A stretch of 56,850 bases of DNA, from positions 1-56,850 of the forward strand of contig JAUWGE010000007.1 in the NCBI GenBank assembly GCA_030606565.1, written 5' to 3'. The position numbers and the translations under genes are program-made. The notes beneath the pieces are model-generated. The model worked only from the letters and a program-made list of their open reading frames with translations. It made no database searches and was not told the origin of the DNA. This stretch comes from Candidatus Bipolaricaulota bacterium. GTDB taxonomy: Bacteria > Bipolaricaulota > Bipolaricaulia > UBA7950 > UBA9294. This document shows positions 8,198-17,358 of the stretch, piece by piece. How positions within the stretch are numbered: position 1 is the first letter of the stretch; each line of letters opens with the position of its first letter.

Positions 8198-10243
8198 TTA
8201 AGCGAACTGGAGAGTGTAAAGCGCCGCGTACAGACCATCAAGGGCGAGTAGCTCTTGATGTGTTCCCTCCTCAACCACCTTTCCCTTGTGCAAAACGATG
8301 ATCTTGTCCGCCTCGCGGATGGTGGAGAGGCGATGCGCAATAACGATCGAAGTCCGCCCTTTCATGATTTTGTTCAGGGACTTCTGAATAAGTTGTTCTG
8401 TATGAGAGTCGATGCTCGCTGTGGCCTCGTCCAAGACCAACACCCGTGGCTTGAACGCGATCGCTCGGGCAAAAGAGAGGAGCTGACGTTCGCCAACGGA
8501 AAGGGTAACCCCGCGCTCTTTAACCTCTGTTCGGTAGCTATCGGGAAGATCTTCCACAAAGTCAGCGCTGACGAAACGGGCCGCCTCGACTGCTTCCTCC
8601 TCCGGGATGTTCGCACGCAGACGGATATTATCTAGGATATTTCCCGCGAAGAGAAAGACGTCTTGCAGGACGACGGCCATACGCGAGCGCAGGTAGGAAA
8701 GGTCGAGCTCATCGACAGGGACGCCGTCCAGAAGGATCTGCCCCCGCTGTATGGGGTACATACGGAGCAGCAGCCGGATGATCGTCGTCTTCCCAGAGCC
8801 GGTCGGTCCAACGATCGCCACTCGCTCTCCTGGAGCGGCCGTAAACGACACATCTTTTAGGATCCACTCGCCCTCATTGTAGGCGAACCAGACGTTGCGA
8901 AACTCGACCTCGCCGTGGAGGGTCTTGATGATCTTCCCCTTGCCACGGTCTTCCTCGTTCTCATCCAGAAGGAGAAAGATCCGCTCCGCTGAGGCCATCG
9001 CAGCCTGAAGGACGTTGTATCCCTCCGACAGCTGAAGGACCGGCTCGAAGAGCATCCGCACGTACTGAATGAATGCCGTCAGTGCTCCAAGGGTTAGACT
9101 GCCCCGTAGGACGTTCAATCCACCGTACCAGATCACCACGGCAATGGCGAACGAGCTTAGGAGACTCATCAATGGCCGGAACACGGCGAAGGTAATAAGT
9201 TGGCGCATGTCGGCCCGATACTTGCCACGGTTGATGTCGATAAAGCGATCATTCGCTTTGTGTTCCTGGACGAAGCCCTGGATGATCCTCATCCCAGAGA
9301 TCGACTCCTGGAGGTAGGCGTTCAGCTGTGCGATCCGGCGGCGTACCTCGCGGTAGGATGCCCGGACGCGGTTGCGAAACTCAAGCGCGGCGATGAAGAT
9401 GAACGGGAATAGCGCAAGGACAACGAGTGCAATGCGCCACTCGAGTTGGAACATGATTACCATCACTCCGATGATTAAGAACGCATCGCGGAACAGGTTA
9501 ACAAGCATCGAGGTGAACATCTCATTGATCGCGTTAACGTCGTTCGTCACTCGAGTGACGAGCCTTCCCACTGGTGTGTGATCAAAGTAGGCAAGCGGGA
9601 GCCTCAGAACGTGGTCGAAGATCTTTTGCCGCATGTCGTACATGACCCTCTGCCCGGTGTACTGGAGGAGGTACACCTGCAGTACCCCGAACAAGAAGCG
9701 AGCAAGAAGGGCAAATGCGAACAGACCAGCCAGGCGAACAACCCCCTCGATGGCTGGCCCACGTAGAGCGATGAGATCGGCTGGGGAAAGTCCACGCAGA
9801 CCCGCTTCGTCGGCCATGTAGCCGCTTTTAAGTGCGGTGAAACGTTGCGGATTCCTCCTCGCCACCGCTGCGGCCTTGCTCTCTTGCGGGATGAACAGAT
9901 AGCGCTTCGCCGAGAGAATGCCCATCGCCTCCCAGGCGCGTCGTGTCTCCGGATTGATCTTCTTCACATCGATCAGGTATCGTCCGTCTCCGAGAGGAAT
10001 CGGAGAGCCAAAGGAAGGGGCCTCGGGTATGGAGACAATCGCTTGGGGAAGGGTAAGGTAGGCGTCGATCGCCAGTTTACTCAGATAAGGAAGTCCGATC
10101 TGAATTCCGGTGATGATCAGGATCAGGATAACGCAAACGAAGAAGAGCCCGCGGTAGGGGGTGAGGAAACGCAACAGCCGACGCGTCAGGCGAAGATCGA
10201 AGGCCTTACCGAGGACCTTATCCTCGTGGATGTCATGGTTCAC
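8198..10243 (-). CDS. Heterodimeric ABC exporter, BmrD/YheH-type subunit
   Basis: A 681-residue fused membrane-ATPase protein: six transmembrane helices then a nucleotide-binding domain with Walker A GPTGSGKTT and Walker B VLVLDEATASID carrying the catalytic Glu. The signature is the variant LSVGERQLLSFARA in place of LSGGQ. A roughly 110-residue insert lies between the first two helices (about 55-165), as in the longer partner of BmrC/BmrD (YheI/YheH). The GTG at 10243 overlaps the upstream stop as GTGA. With the 577-residue partner it should form an ATP-driven multidrug or lipid exporter with one canonical and one degenerate ATP site. Confidence 0.9.
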   Translation of the reverse strand: MNHDIHEDKVLGKAFDLRLTRRLLRFLTPYRGLFFVCVILILIITGIQIGLPYLSKLAIDAYLTLPQAIVSIPEAPSFGSPIPLGDGRYLIDVKKINPETRRAWEAMGILSAKRYLFIPQESKAAAVARRNPQRFTALKSGYMADEAGLRGLSPADLIALRGPAIEGVVRLAGLFAFALLARFLFGVLQVYLLQYTGQRVMYDMRQKIFDHVLRLPLAYFDHTPVGRLVTRVTNDVNAINEMFTSMLVNLFRDAFLIIGVMVIMFQLEWRIALVVLALFPFIFIAALEFRNRVRASYREVRRRIAQLNAYLQESISGMRIIQGFVQEHKANDRFIDINRGKYRADMRQLITFAVFRPLMSLLSSFAIAVVIWYGGLNVLRGSLTLGALTAFIQYVRMLFEPVLQLSEGYNVLQAAMASAERIFLLLDENEEDRGKGKIIKTLHGEVEFRNVWFAYNEGEWILKDVSFTAAPGERVAIVGPTGSGKTTIIRLLLRMYPIQRGQILLDGVPVDELDLSYLRSRMAVVLQDVFLFAGNILDNIRLRANIPEEEAVEAARFVSADFVEDLPDSYRTEVKERGVTLSVGERQLLSFARAIAFKPRVLVLDEATASIDSHTEQLIQKSLNKIMKGRTSIVIAHRLSTIREADKIIVLHKGKVVEEGTHQELLALDGLYAALYTLQFA

Positions 10244-11973
10244 CGGTCACTCACCCGCCTTTCCGCCTGCTGCAGGCGCCAGATTCGGTTATAGATTCCA
10301 TCGGAAGAGATCAGTTCATCGTGCGTGCCGGACTCTACAATCTGTCCCTTGTCGAGGACGACGATCCGGTCTGAATGCATCACCGCAGATAAACGGTGGG
10401 CAATGACGATACATGTCCTCCCACGGAAGAACTCCCGTAGGTTGGCGAGCACGAATTCCTCCCTCTCGGCGTCGACCGCTGAGAGGGGGTCGTCGAAGAT
10501 GAGGACCTTCGGATCGAGGAGGAGCGCCCGTGCGATCGCTACCCGCTGCTTCTGCCCCCCGGACAGAGAGACCCCCCGTTCTCCGACTATTGTGTCATAC
10601 CCCTGGGGAAAATCGCTGATCTCGTCGTGTATGCCGGCAAGTCGTGCTGCCTGTTCTACCTCATCGAAAGTCGCGTCGGGGAGCCCAAAAGCGATGTTTT
10701 CCCGGATCGTTGAGGAGAAGAGGAACGGGTCTTGAGGGACAAATCCAATGGTCCCGCGGAGCTCTCTTAGTGAAAGTTCACGCACATCCGTTCCTCCAAT
10801 GGTAACGGTCCCCAGCGGTGGATCGAAGACGCGCGGAATGAGGTGGGCAAGGGTACTCTTCCCCGCTCCAGTTAGCCCTACTACCCCCAAGATTGTTCCC
10901 TCCTCAATTGTGAGATTGACCCCGGAGAGGGCTGGAACTTCCCCACTCCCATTCCCGTTCGGATAGAAGAAGGTAAGATCGTTGATCTCAAGCCGCGTTC
11001 CGCGAAGCGGTTTCGGATTAGAAAGATCGGTGATCTCCGGCACAACAGCGAGGAGGCGATTGATGCGCGAGAGGGAGGCGCTCCCACGTTGAAGGAGGTT
11101 CACCGCCCACCCCAGGGAGATCATCGGCCAGGCAAGCATCATTAGATATTGGCTGAAGGCGACAAAGTCACCGAGCGAGATCGATCCCTGTATTACCCTA
11201 TGTCCCCCAATCCACAGGAGGATCGCTAGCGACATCCCACTCAATAGCTCGATGAGCGGATGAAAGAGGCCCCAAATCCGGACCAGCGCCATATTCTTGT
11301 CGAACAAACTCTGGCTCGTCTGGTTGAAGTCCCGATTCGTCCCCTCCTCCTGTACGAATGACTTTACCACCCGGATTCCCGCAACATTCTCTCGTACCTT
11401 CTCCATCACCGCGGAGAAGGTCTCTTGCACTGCCTCGAAGCGGTGGTGGATCACCTTTCCGAAACCAAGCATGAATAGAGTAAGTATAGGAAGCGGAATG
11501 ATTGCGTACAGTGTAAGCCGTGGATCGATCGTAAGCATGATCCCAACAGCTACAGGGATCATAAACAATGGATCGGCGATGGTAAGAACTCCGAACCCGC
11601 AGGCCCGGCTGACCGCATCGATGTCGTTGGTGGCATGCGCCATCAGGTCTCCGGTCTTGCGCTCATTGTAAAACGTAGCTGAGAGTCTTAACAAATGGTG
11701 GTAAAGCTTCCCCCGTAGGTCCCGTTCGATCCGCCGCGCAGTCCCAATAAAGAAATATCGCCACAGGAAACGGAAGACCATGACGATGGCAGCGAGGGAG
11801 ACGATGTATAAACCACTTCGAGCCAGTCCTCCCTCGCCACGTGTGAGTCGATCGATCGCGTCTTTGATCACAAGTGGAACCAAAAGCCCGGCGCCGTCGA
11901 CTACCAAAAGGGCGAGTAACCCGGCCAGTATCCGTCCCCTGTATCGCCAGAGCCACCTCGCTAATTGAATCAT
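10240..11973 (-). CDS. Heterodimeric ABC exporter, BmrC/YheI-type subunit
   Basis: A 577-residue half-transporter: six helices and an ATPase domain with Walker A GLTGAGKST and canonical signature LSGGQKQRVAIARA. Walker B reads VLIFDDPLSAVD, so the catalytic Glu is replaced by Asp. That is the mark of the degenerate site of heterodimeric exporters. Its intact signature would complete the active site of the partner, and the partner's variant signature would face this Asp. The ATG at 11973 follows a modest SD (aggatct). Gene order and lengths match the yheI-yheH pair of Firmicutes. Confidence 0.9.
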   Translation of the reverse strand: MIQLARWLWRYRGRILAGLLALLVVDGAGLLVPLVIKDAIDRLTRGEGGLARSGLYIVSLAAIVMVFRFLWRYFFIGTARRIERDLRGKLYHHLLRLSATFYNERKTGDLMAHATNDIDAVSRACGFGVLTIADPLFMIPVAVGIMLTIDPRLTLYAIIPLPILTLFMLGFGKVIHHRFEAVQETFSAVMEKVRENVAGIRVVKSFVQEEGTNRDFNQTSQSLFDKNMALVRIWGLFHPLIELLSGMSLAILLWIGGHRVIQGSISLGDFVAFSQYLMMLAWPMISLGWAVNLLQRGSASLSRINRLLAVVPEITDLSNPKPLRGTRLEINDLTFFYPNGNGSGEVPALSGVNLTIEEGTILGVVGLTGAGKSTLAHLIPRVFDPPLGTVTIGGTDVRELSLRELRGTIGFVPQDPFLFSSTIRENIAFGLPDATFDEVEQAARLAGIHDEISDFPQGYDTIVGERGVSLSGGQKQRVAIARALLLDPKVLIFDDPLSAVDAEREEFVLANLREFFRGRTCIVIAHRLSAVMHSDRIVVLDKGQIVESGTHDELISSDGIYNRIWRLQQAERRVSDR

Positions 11974-12131
11974 ACAGAATCAGATCCTACACGAAACGAT
12001 TGAGTCCACAAGAGACACCTCCGCTGCTTACAAGCCTCTTTATTCCATGAGGAGGTAGTTAGCCCATAAAATCAGGCAGTCATCCCCTTGTCATCTATCC
12101 CATTGAATGACCGATCTTAAACCCGATCCGT

Positions 12132-12159
12132 TTGTCACCTGGGAAAGGCCTAGTATAAT
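12132..12159 (+). promoter_or_regulatory. Promoter of the NitT/TauT-type import operon
   Basis: Plus strand TTGTCA (12132-12137), 16-base spacer, TATAAT (12154-12159). It lies about 37 bases before the binding-protein ATG, which has SD aaggaga. Confidence 0.6.
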
Positions 12160-12196
12160 CAACGGATACAGCCTACTGATATGAAGGAGAAACGCG

Positions 12197-13213
12197 ATGG
12201 TCCCTATCCGGCGTTTGATTCTGCCGTTCCTAGCCTTGTTAATCCTCCTTACTTGCTTCGCTACAGCCGATGAGCTCCCAAAGATTCGCATGAGCCTGCC
12301 TCCGGTGATGGGATCCCTCCCTCTTGCTTTCGCACAAGGGTGGGGCCTGTTCGAGAAACATAACCTCAGGGTCGAGCTTGTCGGACTAAGCGATAATCAA
12401 GAACGCAGTGCGGCACTGATGGCTGGGGATATCGATGGGATGGTCTGTGATGTGACTACAGCAATCCTCCTCGTCAGTGGCGGAACCGATGTTGTGATTA
12501 CCAGCGCTGCCTATCAGGAAAATCAAACCGACAGCCTTATCATTATTTCACCACGCTCTTTTAATATTAATTCACTGGAGGAACTTCTCTCAACCGAAAA
12601 CAGCGCCAATAAGATCGCAACCATCTACAGAAGCGATCTCGAATACGAGATCGATCTGCTCCTTCAGACCCTCGGGTACAGGATTAATAAAGAAGATCGC
12701 TACACCTATTGGACAGACATGCTAGCATTAACCCTGTGGTTCGGTTCACAGTTGGTGCCAGCCGCGGCCTTTCCAGAGCCATATATCACCTACATCTCGA
12801 AATATCCATATGCAGGTGGCCAGCTCGAGTTGGTCCGCCTCTCCGACTTTGAGGGGATCGACCTGCTTCCAAGCGTGGTCGTCTTTCGCCGCGAGGTGCT
12901 CGAGTACTCACCTGAACTGATCGAGGACTTCTACGCCGCTTACCAGGAAACAATCAAGATGATAAACACCTCTAGCCGGGAAAAATTGGTCGAGACGGGG
13001 ATCGACGAGGCAATCTCCCTGTTTTTCCCTGGATTAACTGCTAAGGCCGTTCCTGAAGGGATTCTGGATAGCTTCGAGATCCCTTACTTTCAACCACCTC
13101 GGATGCTTCGTAAGGAACAGTTCGAGGGCGTCCTCGCTTGGGCAATTTCCAAACGCTATGCCCGGTTGTACCTTGCCTACGAGGAGTTGACAACCGACCG
13201 GTTCCTGCAATGA
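12197..13213 (+). CDS. NMT1/THI5-like ABC substrate-binding protein
   Basis: A 338-residue exported solute-binding protein of the SsuA/ThiY/NMT1-like group. The signal peptide is roughly residues 1-24 (LILPFLALLILLTCFATA); a Cys follows LLT but the lipobox is poor. The mature start KIRMSLPPVMGSLPLAFAQG and the later LMAGDIDGMVCDVTTAILL are typical of the fold, where residues near the hinge bind small anions or ring compounds. The next two genes overlap by ATGA and encode its ATPase and permease. The substrate could be nitrate, a sulfonate, a thiamin precursor or another small molecule; no riboswitch or neighbouring enzyme decides it. Confidence 0.85.
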   Translation: MVPIRRLILPFLALLILLTCFATADELPKIRMSLPPVMGSLPLAFAQGWGLFEKHNLRVELVGLSDNQERSAALMAGDIDGMVCDVTTAILLVSGGTDVVITSAAYQENQTDSLIIISPRSFNINSLEELLSTENSANKIATIYRSDLEYEIDLLLQTLGYRINKEDRYTYWTDMLALTLWFGSQLVPAAAFPEPYITYISKYPYAGGQLELVRLSDFEGIDLLPSVVVFRREVLEYSPELIEDFYAAYQETIKMINTSSREKLVETGIDEAISLFFPGLTAKAVPEGILDSFEIPYFQPPRMLRKEQFEGVLAWAISKRYARLYLAYEELTTDRFLQ

Positions 13214-13941
13214 TTGACGTAGAGTCCCTCACGATCGACTACGGCCGCGCTGACCGCGCTGTCCAGGCAGTCGAGCGGGTTGACTTTAGCTTAGAGAAGA
13301 GGAGGAGTCTTGCTCTTATCGGACCCTCCGGATGTGGGAAGACTTCAATCCTATTTGCACTAGCTGGGCTTCTATCTCCGAGCAACGGGACGATTAAAAT
13401 CGGTGGGGAGCCAGTCACCGGTCCGCGTCGAGAGGTCGCTCTGATCCTGCAGAACGCTGGCCTCCTTCCTTGGAAGACGGTTTGGCAAAACGCCAACCTG
13501 AGCCTTCTCCTCGCTGGGGACTACCCAGGGCGCAACGCCGGGGTGATCCTTCACAACCTCGGCTTAGCGGAGGTCAAGTCCCGTTTTCCTGCTGAGCTTT
13601 CCGAGGGGATGAAACGCCGTGTGGGAATTGCGCGGGCCCTCTCGACAGCACCATCGGTCCTGCTGATGGATGAGCCGCTCGCTTCGCTCGACACCCTCAC
13701 CCGCGAGAGGATCCAGGATCTCTTCCTTACCCTCTGGCAGGAGCACCGGTTTTCACTCATCCTCGTTACTCACGACATCGTGGAGGCAGCCTTCCTCGGG
13801 CAGGAGATCATTGTTCTCACGAAGCAGCCGGCGCGGGTCAAGGCGACCGTGGTCAACCCAAAGATGGGGTCACTCGACTACCGCCAGAGCGAGGCATTCC
13901 AAAGGACGGTCCACGACCTACGGGAGGCACTCGAACGATGA
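13210..13941 (+). CDS. NitT/TauT-family ABC transporter ATP-binding protein
   Basis: A 243-residue ATPase. Walker A is GPSGCGKTSI, the Q-loop is ILQNAGLLPW as in nitrate/taurine ATPases, the signature is LSEGMKRRVGIARA, Walker B is LLMDEPLASLD and the switch is LVTHDIVEA. The start at 13210 (MIDVESLTIDYG) overlaps the binding-protein stop as ATGA; the longer upstream frame is not needed. It energises import by the permease that follows, again overlapped by ATGA. Confidence 0.92.
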   Translation: MIDVESLTIDYGRADRAVQAVERVDFSLEKRRSLALIGPSGCGKTSILFALAGLLSPSNGTIKIGGEPVTGPRREVALILQNAGLLPWKTVWQNANLSLLLAGDYPGRNAGVILHNLGLAEVKSRFPAELSEGMKRRVGIARALSTAPSVLLMDEPLASLDTLTRERIQDLFLTLWQEHRFSLILVTHDIVEAAFLGQEIIVLTKQPARVKATVVNPKMGSLDYRQSEAFQRTVHDLREALER

Positions 13942-14780
13942 AACGCACAATCACCCACGTCGAGGACACCGTTGTCCTGGTTTCAAAGAGCGTTACGCGC
14001 TTTGTGAAAAGCCCGGCGATGAAACAGGTGATCACCTACATCGTGAGTATCGCCATCCTCCTTTTTTTGTGGGAGATGGCGAGCCTCGCGGTGAACGCGA
14101 TCAATCAGTCTCGGCTCCTTCCCGGCCCTTATGAGGCTCTCTCGCAGGTAGTGAAGAATGCGGCCGAACTGCAACGACACTTCTTTGCGAGCGCCTGGCG
14201 GCTCATCCTGGCAATACTTATCGCCCTCGCTGCGGCTGTTCCATTAGGTCTTTTAATCGGCCGCGAGCACACCCTTAACCGGTTCATCTCACCGATGATT
14301 TACATCACTTACCCGATTCCGCAGGTGGCGTTCATCCTCTTTCTTTTCCTTGTCTTTGGCACGGGAAGCGCAACTAAGGTGGCAATAGTGGCCCTCGTCC
14401 TCTTCTTCCAGATCCTGGTCTCATCACGCGGTGCGGCGCAGAACATCGACGAAGAGCACCTGACAAGCGTTCTCTCCGCTGGGGCGACTCGCTGGCAGGT
14501 GTACTGGCACGTCACCCTTCCAGCAACCCTCCCCGAGATCCTGACAAGCGTACGGGTGAGTATCGGTCTTGGGATTGCCTTTCTGTACATTGCTGAGACA
14601 AGCGCTGCCTTGGGGACCGGACTGGGAACCTTTATCAAGGCGCACATGTTGTACGCGCGGGACCTGGCATTTGCCGGAATCGTAGCGATGGCGATCCTCG
14701 GTCTCGTCCTGTATGTGGGAATCGATTTGCTGGAGCATGTACTCTGCCGCTGGAAGTATGTTAGACGCCGACCACTTTGA
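13938..14780 (+). CDS. NitT/TauT-family ABC transporter permease
   Basis: A 280-residue inner-membrane permease with about six helices (first around 32-52). The ATPase-contacting EAA loop reads EEHLTSVLSAGATRWQVYWH and is followed by VTLPATLPEIL, a standard signature of this family. YITYPIPQVAFILFLFLVFG is another conserved stretch. It starts with ATG in an ATGA overlap. It completes a three-gene import operon (binding protein, ATPase, permease) that ends just before nadK. Confidence 0.92.
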   Translation: MKRTITHVEDTVVLVSKSVTRFVKSPAMKQVITYIVSIAILLFLWEMASLAVNAINQSRLLPGPYEALSQVVKNAAELQRHFFASAWRLILAILIALAAAVPLGLLIGREHTLNRFISPMIYITYPIPQVAFILFLFLVFGTGSATKVAIVALVLFFQILVSSRGAAQNIDEEHLTSVLSAGATRWQVYWHVTLPATLPEILTSVRVSIGLGIAFLYIAETSAALGTGLGTFIKAHMLYARDLAFAGIVAMAILGLVLYVGIDLLEHVLCRWKYVRRRPL

Positions 14781-14813
14781 CGAAGAAGGGCACCGCCGAG
14801 TACGATCAATAAG

Positions 14814-15644
14814 ATGAAACTTTACAGGATCTATACCGTCGCTAACACAACTAAGGAGGGTTCGCTGCGTGCCCTGGCTGAGCTCAAGGCCTGGTGCCAA
14901 CTGCAGGGGATTGAAGTAATCCCTGCCGATCGGGGAGAGCCGTCGTTCAACGAGGTGGAAGGGGCGTTGGTCGTCGCACTTGGCGGAGACGGGACCGTGC
15001 TACGTGCCGCCTCGATCTTCGCTGACTCCGCCCTTCCTATCCTTGGCGCGAACCTGGGAAGCCTAGGCTTCCTCACCCAAGTGGGGACCTCATCACTCAC
15101 CTCAGCCCTGGAAGGGGTATTGCACGATCGGTTCACGATCGAAGAGCGAATGAGACTCGCTTATACTTCCGTGGAGAACCGCGGAACCGTCTTAAACGAC
15201 ATTGTTATCACCGGAATCTCACGGGTCCGCTTCTGCGAACTCGAGCTTTCCTGGAGCGATGGCGAGGTAGCAAGTTATCCCGGAGACGGCCTGATCCTGG
15301 CGACAGCAACTGGCTCCACTGCCTACACCCTCTCAGCTGGGGGACCGGTGATCGTCCCGCCAGCGGCGTGCATTCTGGCAAGCCCCCTTGCCACACACAA
15401 GTTGGGGTTGCGCCCTGTGATCTTCCCAGCGGAGGAGGTCCTCCGTGTGCGAGTCCGCACCGCGGTGAGCGTCTTTGTGGACGGGGACTACCTCGTAGAT
15501 CTGTCTCCCGGAGCAGAAGTGATCGTGAAGCGAGCTCCTTTCCCGACCCAACTCATCCGCATGAAAGATGCTCCCTCGTTTTTCCGGGTGTTGGAGGAGA
15601 AACTAAATTGGGGAAACGAGCTGGAACGGGAGGGGAGAAACTAA
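14814..15644 (+). CDS. nadK: NAD kinase
   Basis: Phosphorylates NAD to NADP in the cytosol; 276 residues, normal length. The diagnostic GGDGT motif is in VALGGDGTVLRAA, followed by LGANLGSLGFLT, the NDIVITG motif with its conserved Asn-Asp, and the GSTAYTLSAGGP active-site loop. The ATG at 14814 comes 33 bases after the permease stop. The 15645-15891 stretch that follows holds no gene I can support; it contains a TATAAT at 15854-15859 ahead of pdxS, without a clear -35. Confidence 0.95.
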   Translation: MKLYRIYTVANTTKEGSLRALAELKAWCQLQGIEVIPADRGEPSFNEVEGALVVALGGDGTVLRAASIFADSALPILGANLGSLGFLTQVGTSSLTSALEGVLHDRFTIEERMRLAYTSVENRGTVLNDIVITGISRVRFCELELSWSDGEVASYPGDGLILATATGSTAYTLSAGGPVIVPPAACILASPLATHKLGLRPVIFPAEEVLRVRVRTAVSVFVDGDYLVDLSPGAEVIVKRAPFPTQLIRMKDAPSFFRVLEEKLNWGNELEREGRN

Positions 15645-15891
15645 GGGCGGTGCAGGTACTTGCCCCCCGTGGAGATGATACCACACCAACGAAAGCACTT
15701 CGCCAAAAACAGCGAAATCGGCCATGGTCCTACCGCCTTAGAGGATCCGCACGTTTGAAAGCAGTGGAGGAAGTCCGCTGCGCAGGCTCAATGACTTGCA
15801 GCTTCCATTATCCTTCGTTCCTTTTCCTCCTTTAGTCTTCCTTGACGGAGCGGTATAATCTCGCCGTCAATAAAGTTGCGGGGTGAGAACG

Positions 15892-16770
15892 ATGACTAAA
15901 AAAGGGACGTTTCGTGTGAAGAGCGGTCTGGCTGAGATGCTCAAAGGTGGGGTGATCATGGATGTCACCACCGCGCAGCAGGCGAAGATCGCCGAGACAG
16001 CGGGAGCGGTAGCAGTGATGGCTTTGGAACGGGTTCCTGCGGACATCCGCGCCCAGGGCGGGGTCGCTCGCATGGCCGACCCGACCAAAGTGAAGGAGAT
16101 CTTGCACACTGTCTCCATCCCGGTGATGGCCAAAGCGCGGATCGGACACTTCGTGGAGGCACAGATCCTGCAGGCGCTCGAGGTCGATTACATAGATGAA
16201 TCGGAAGTGCTCACCCCTGCCGATCCTCTCTACCACATTGACAAGTGGGCGTTCACCGTCCCGTTTGTCTGTGGGGCGCGTAACCTTGGGGAGGCGTGCC
16301 GCAGGATCGCGGAAGGCGCAGCTATGATCCGCACTAAGGGCGAACCAGGGACTGGGAATATCATCGAGGCGGTGAAACACATGCGCCTGATGAATGAGCA
16401 GATCCGAGAGGTGCTCGCTGCTCCCGAAGAGGAACTGATGAAGATGGCAAAAGAGATGGGAGCCCCTTATGAGATCCTGCTCTTGATCCGCGAGGAGGGG
16501 AGGCTCCCGGTGGTGAACTTCGCCGCCGGAGGGATCGCCACCCCGGCCGACGCAGCGATGATGATGCAGCTTGGTTGCGACGGGATCTTCGTCGGGAGCG
16601 GAGTCTTTAAGTCTGCTGACCCGGAGAAACGAGCGCGGGCGATCGTGGAAGCGACAACCCACTATAACGACCCCAAGGTCCTCGCCGAGGTATCAGCTGG
16701 GCTCGGTGAGGCGATGAGCGGGATCGCGATCGAGGAGATCCCTCCCCACGAGATGATGCAGGTCCGCTAG
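15892..16770 (+). CDS. pdxS: Pyridoxal 5'-phosphate synthase, lyase subunit
   Basis: Builds pyridoxal phosphate from ribose 5-phosphate, glyceraldehyde 3-phosphate and ammonia delivered by PdxT. 292 residues; strongly conserved blocks: [40 protein letters not shown] with the active-site region, [22 protein letters not shown] and [14 protein letters not shown]. The ATG at 15892 gives the family N-terminus; a GTG three codons earlier is possible. pdxT starts directly after the stop. Confidence 0.97.
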   Translation: MTKKGTFRVKSGLAEMLKGGVIMDVTTAQQAKIAETAGAVAVMALERVPADIRAQGGVARMADPTKVKEILHTVSIPVMAKARIGHFVEAQILQALEVDYIDESEVLTPADPLYHIDKWAFTVPFVCGARNLGEACRRIAEGAAMIRTKGEPGTGNIIEAVKHMRLMNEQIREVLAAPEEELMKMAKEMGAPYEILLLIREEGRLPVVNFAAGGIATPADAAMMMQLGCDGIFVGSGVFKSADPEKRARAIVEATTHYNDPKVLAEVSAGLGEAMSGIAIEEIPPHEMMQVR

Positions 16771-17358
16771 ATGAGACTCGGAGTCCTCGGCCTGCAGGGG
16801 GCGGTGCGCGAGCACCTGCGAAGTCTCGCCTATTTGGGGATTGAAAGAAGTGTAGTAAAAAGAACCTCGGAGCTTGCAGGCCTGGCTGGGATCATCCTCC
16901 CGGGTGGGGAGTCAACAGCGATCTCCCTTTTGGCAGCGGGATCGCTCCGCGAAGAACTTCGCAGGCTCATACGAGAAGGGTTTCCTTTTTTCGGAACCTG
17001 TGCGGGGATGATCCTCCTCGCAAACGAGGTCGAGGGGCAAGAGGAGACCAACATCGGGGGGATCGATATCACTGTCTCTCGCAATGCCTCCGGCCGACAG
17101 GTAGACAGCTTCGAGACGGTCCTTGCGGTAAAGGGAATCGGGGATGACGTTCCGGCGGTCTTTATCCGCGCTCCCTACATCACCCGGTTGGGAAATGGGG
17201 TGACGGCGCTAGCGGAGCATGAAGGCGCGGTGGTGATGGCCCGTCAAGGGAATGTGCTTGTGACAAGCTTCCACCCCGAGCTAACCAGCGATACACGGAT
17301 CCATCGCTACTTTGTGGAGATGGTAAAGGAATACGAAAAGAAGGAGGTTGCACGGTGA
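16771..17358 (+). CDS. pdxT: Pyridoxal 5'-phosphate synthase, glutaminase subunit
   Basis: Glutamine amidotransferase that supplies ammonia to PdxS; 195 residues. LQGAVREH at the N-terminus, GGESTAISLL, the nucleophile Cys in FGTCAGMILLA, and the His-Glu pair in SFHPELTSD form the class I triad. It starts at the base after the pdxS stop and overlaps gap by four bases (GTGA at 17355-17358), so pdxS, pdxT and gap form one unit, linking the enzyme to a gene whose substrate, glyceraldehyde 3-phosphate, is also a PLP precursor. Confidence 0.96.
   Translation: MRLGVLGLQGAVREHLRSLAYLGIERSVVKRTSELAGLAGIILPGGESTAISLLAAGSLREELRRLIREGFPFFGTCAGMILLANEVEGQEETNIGGIDITVSRNASGRQVDSFETVLAVKGIGDDVPAVFIRAPYITRLGNGVTALAEHEGAVVMARQGNVLVTSFHPELTSDTRIHRYFVEMVKEYEKKEVAR

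Noticed and set aside
12197-14780. Assigning the NMT1-like import operon to thiamin precursors
   Set aside because: No TPP riboswitch or thiamin gene is adjacent, and the family also transports nitrate, sulfonates and other compounds.
15770-15800. gaggaagtccgctgcgcagg, reminiscent of an RNase P RNA core
   Set aside because: The consensus is only partly matched and the gap between nadK and pdxS (about 250 bases) is too short for the whole RNA.
15832-16662. 276-codon minus-strand frame
   Set aside because: Antisense to pdxS, whose motifs are complete; the His/Arg-rich composition is typical of a shadow.
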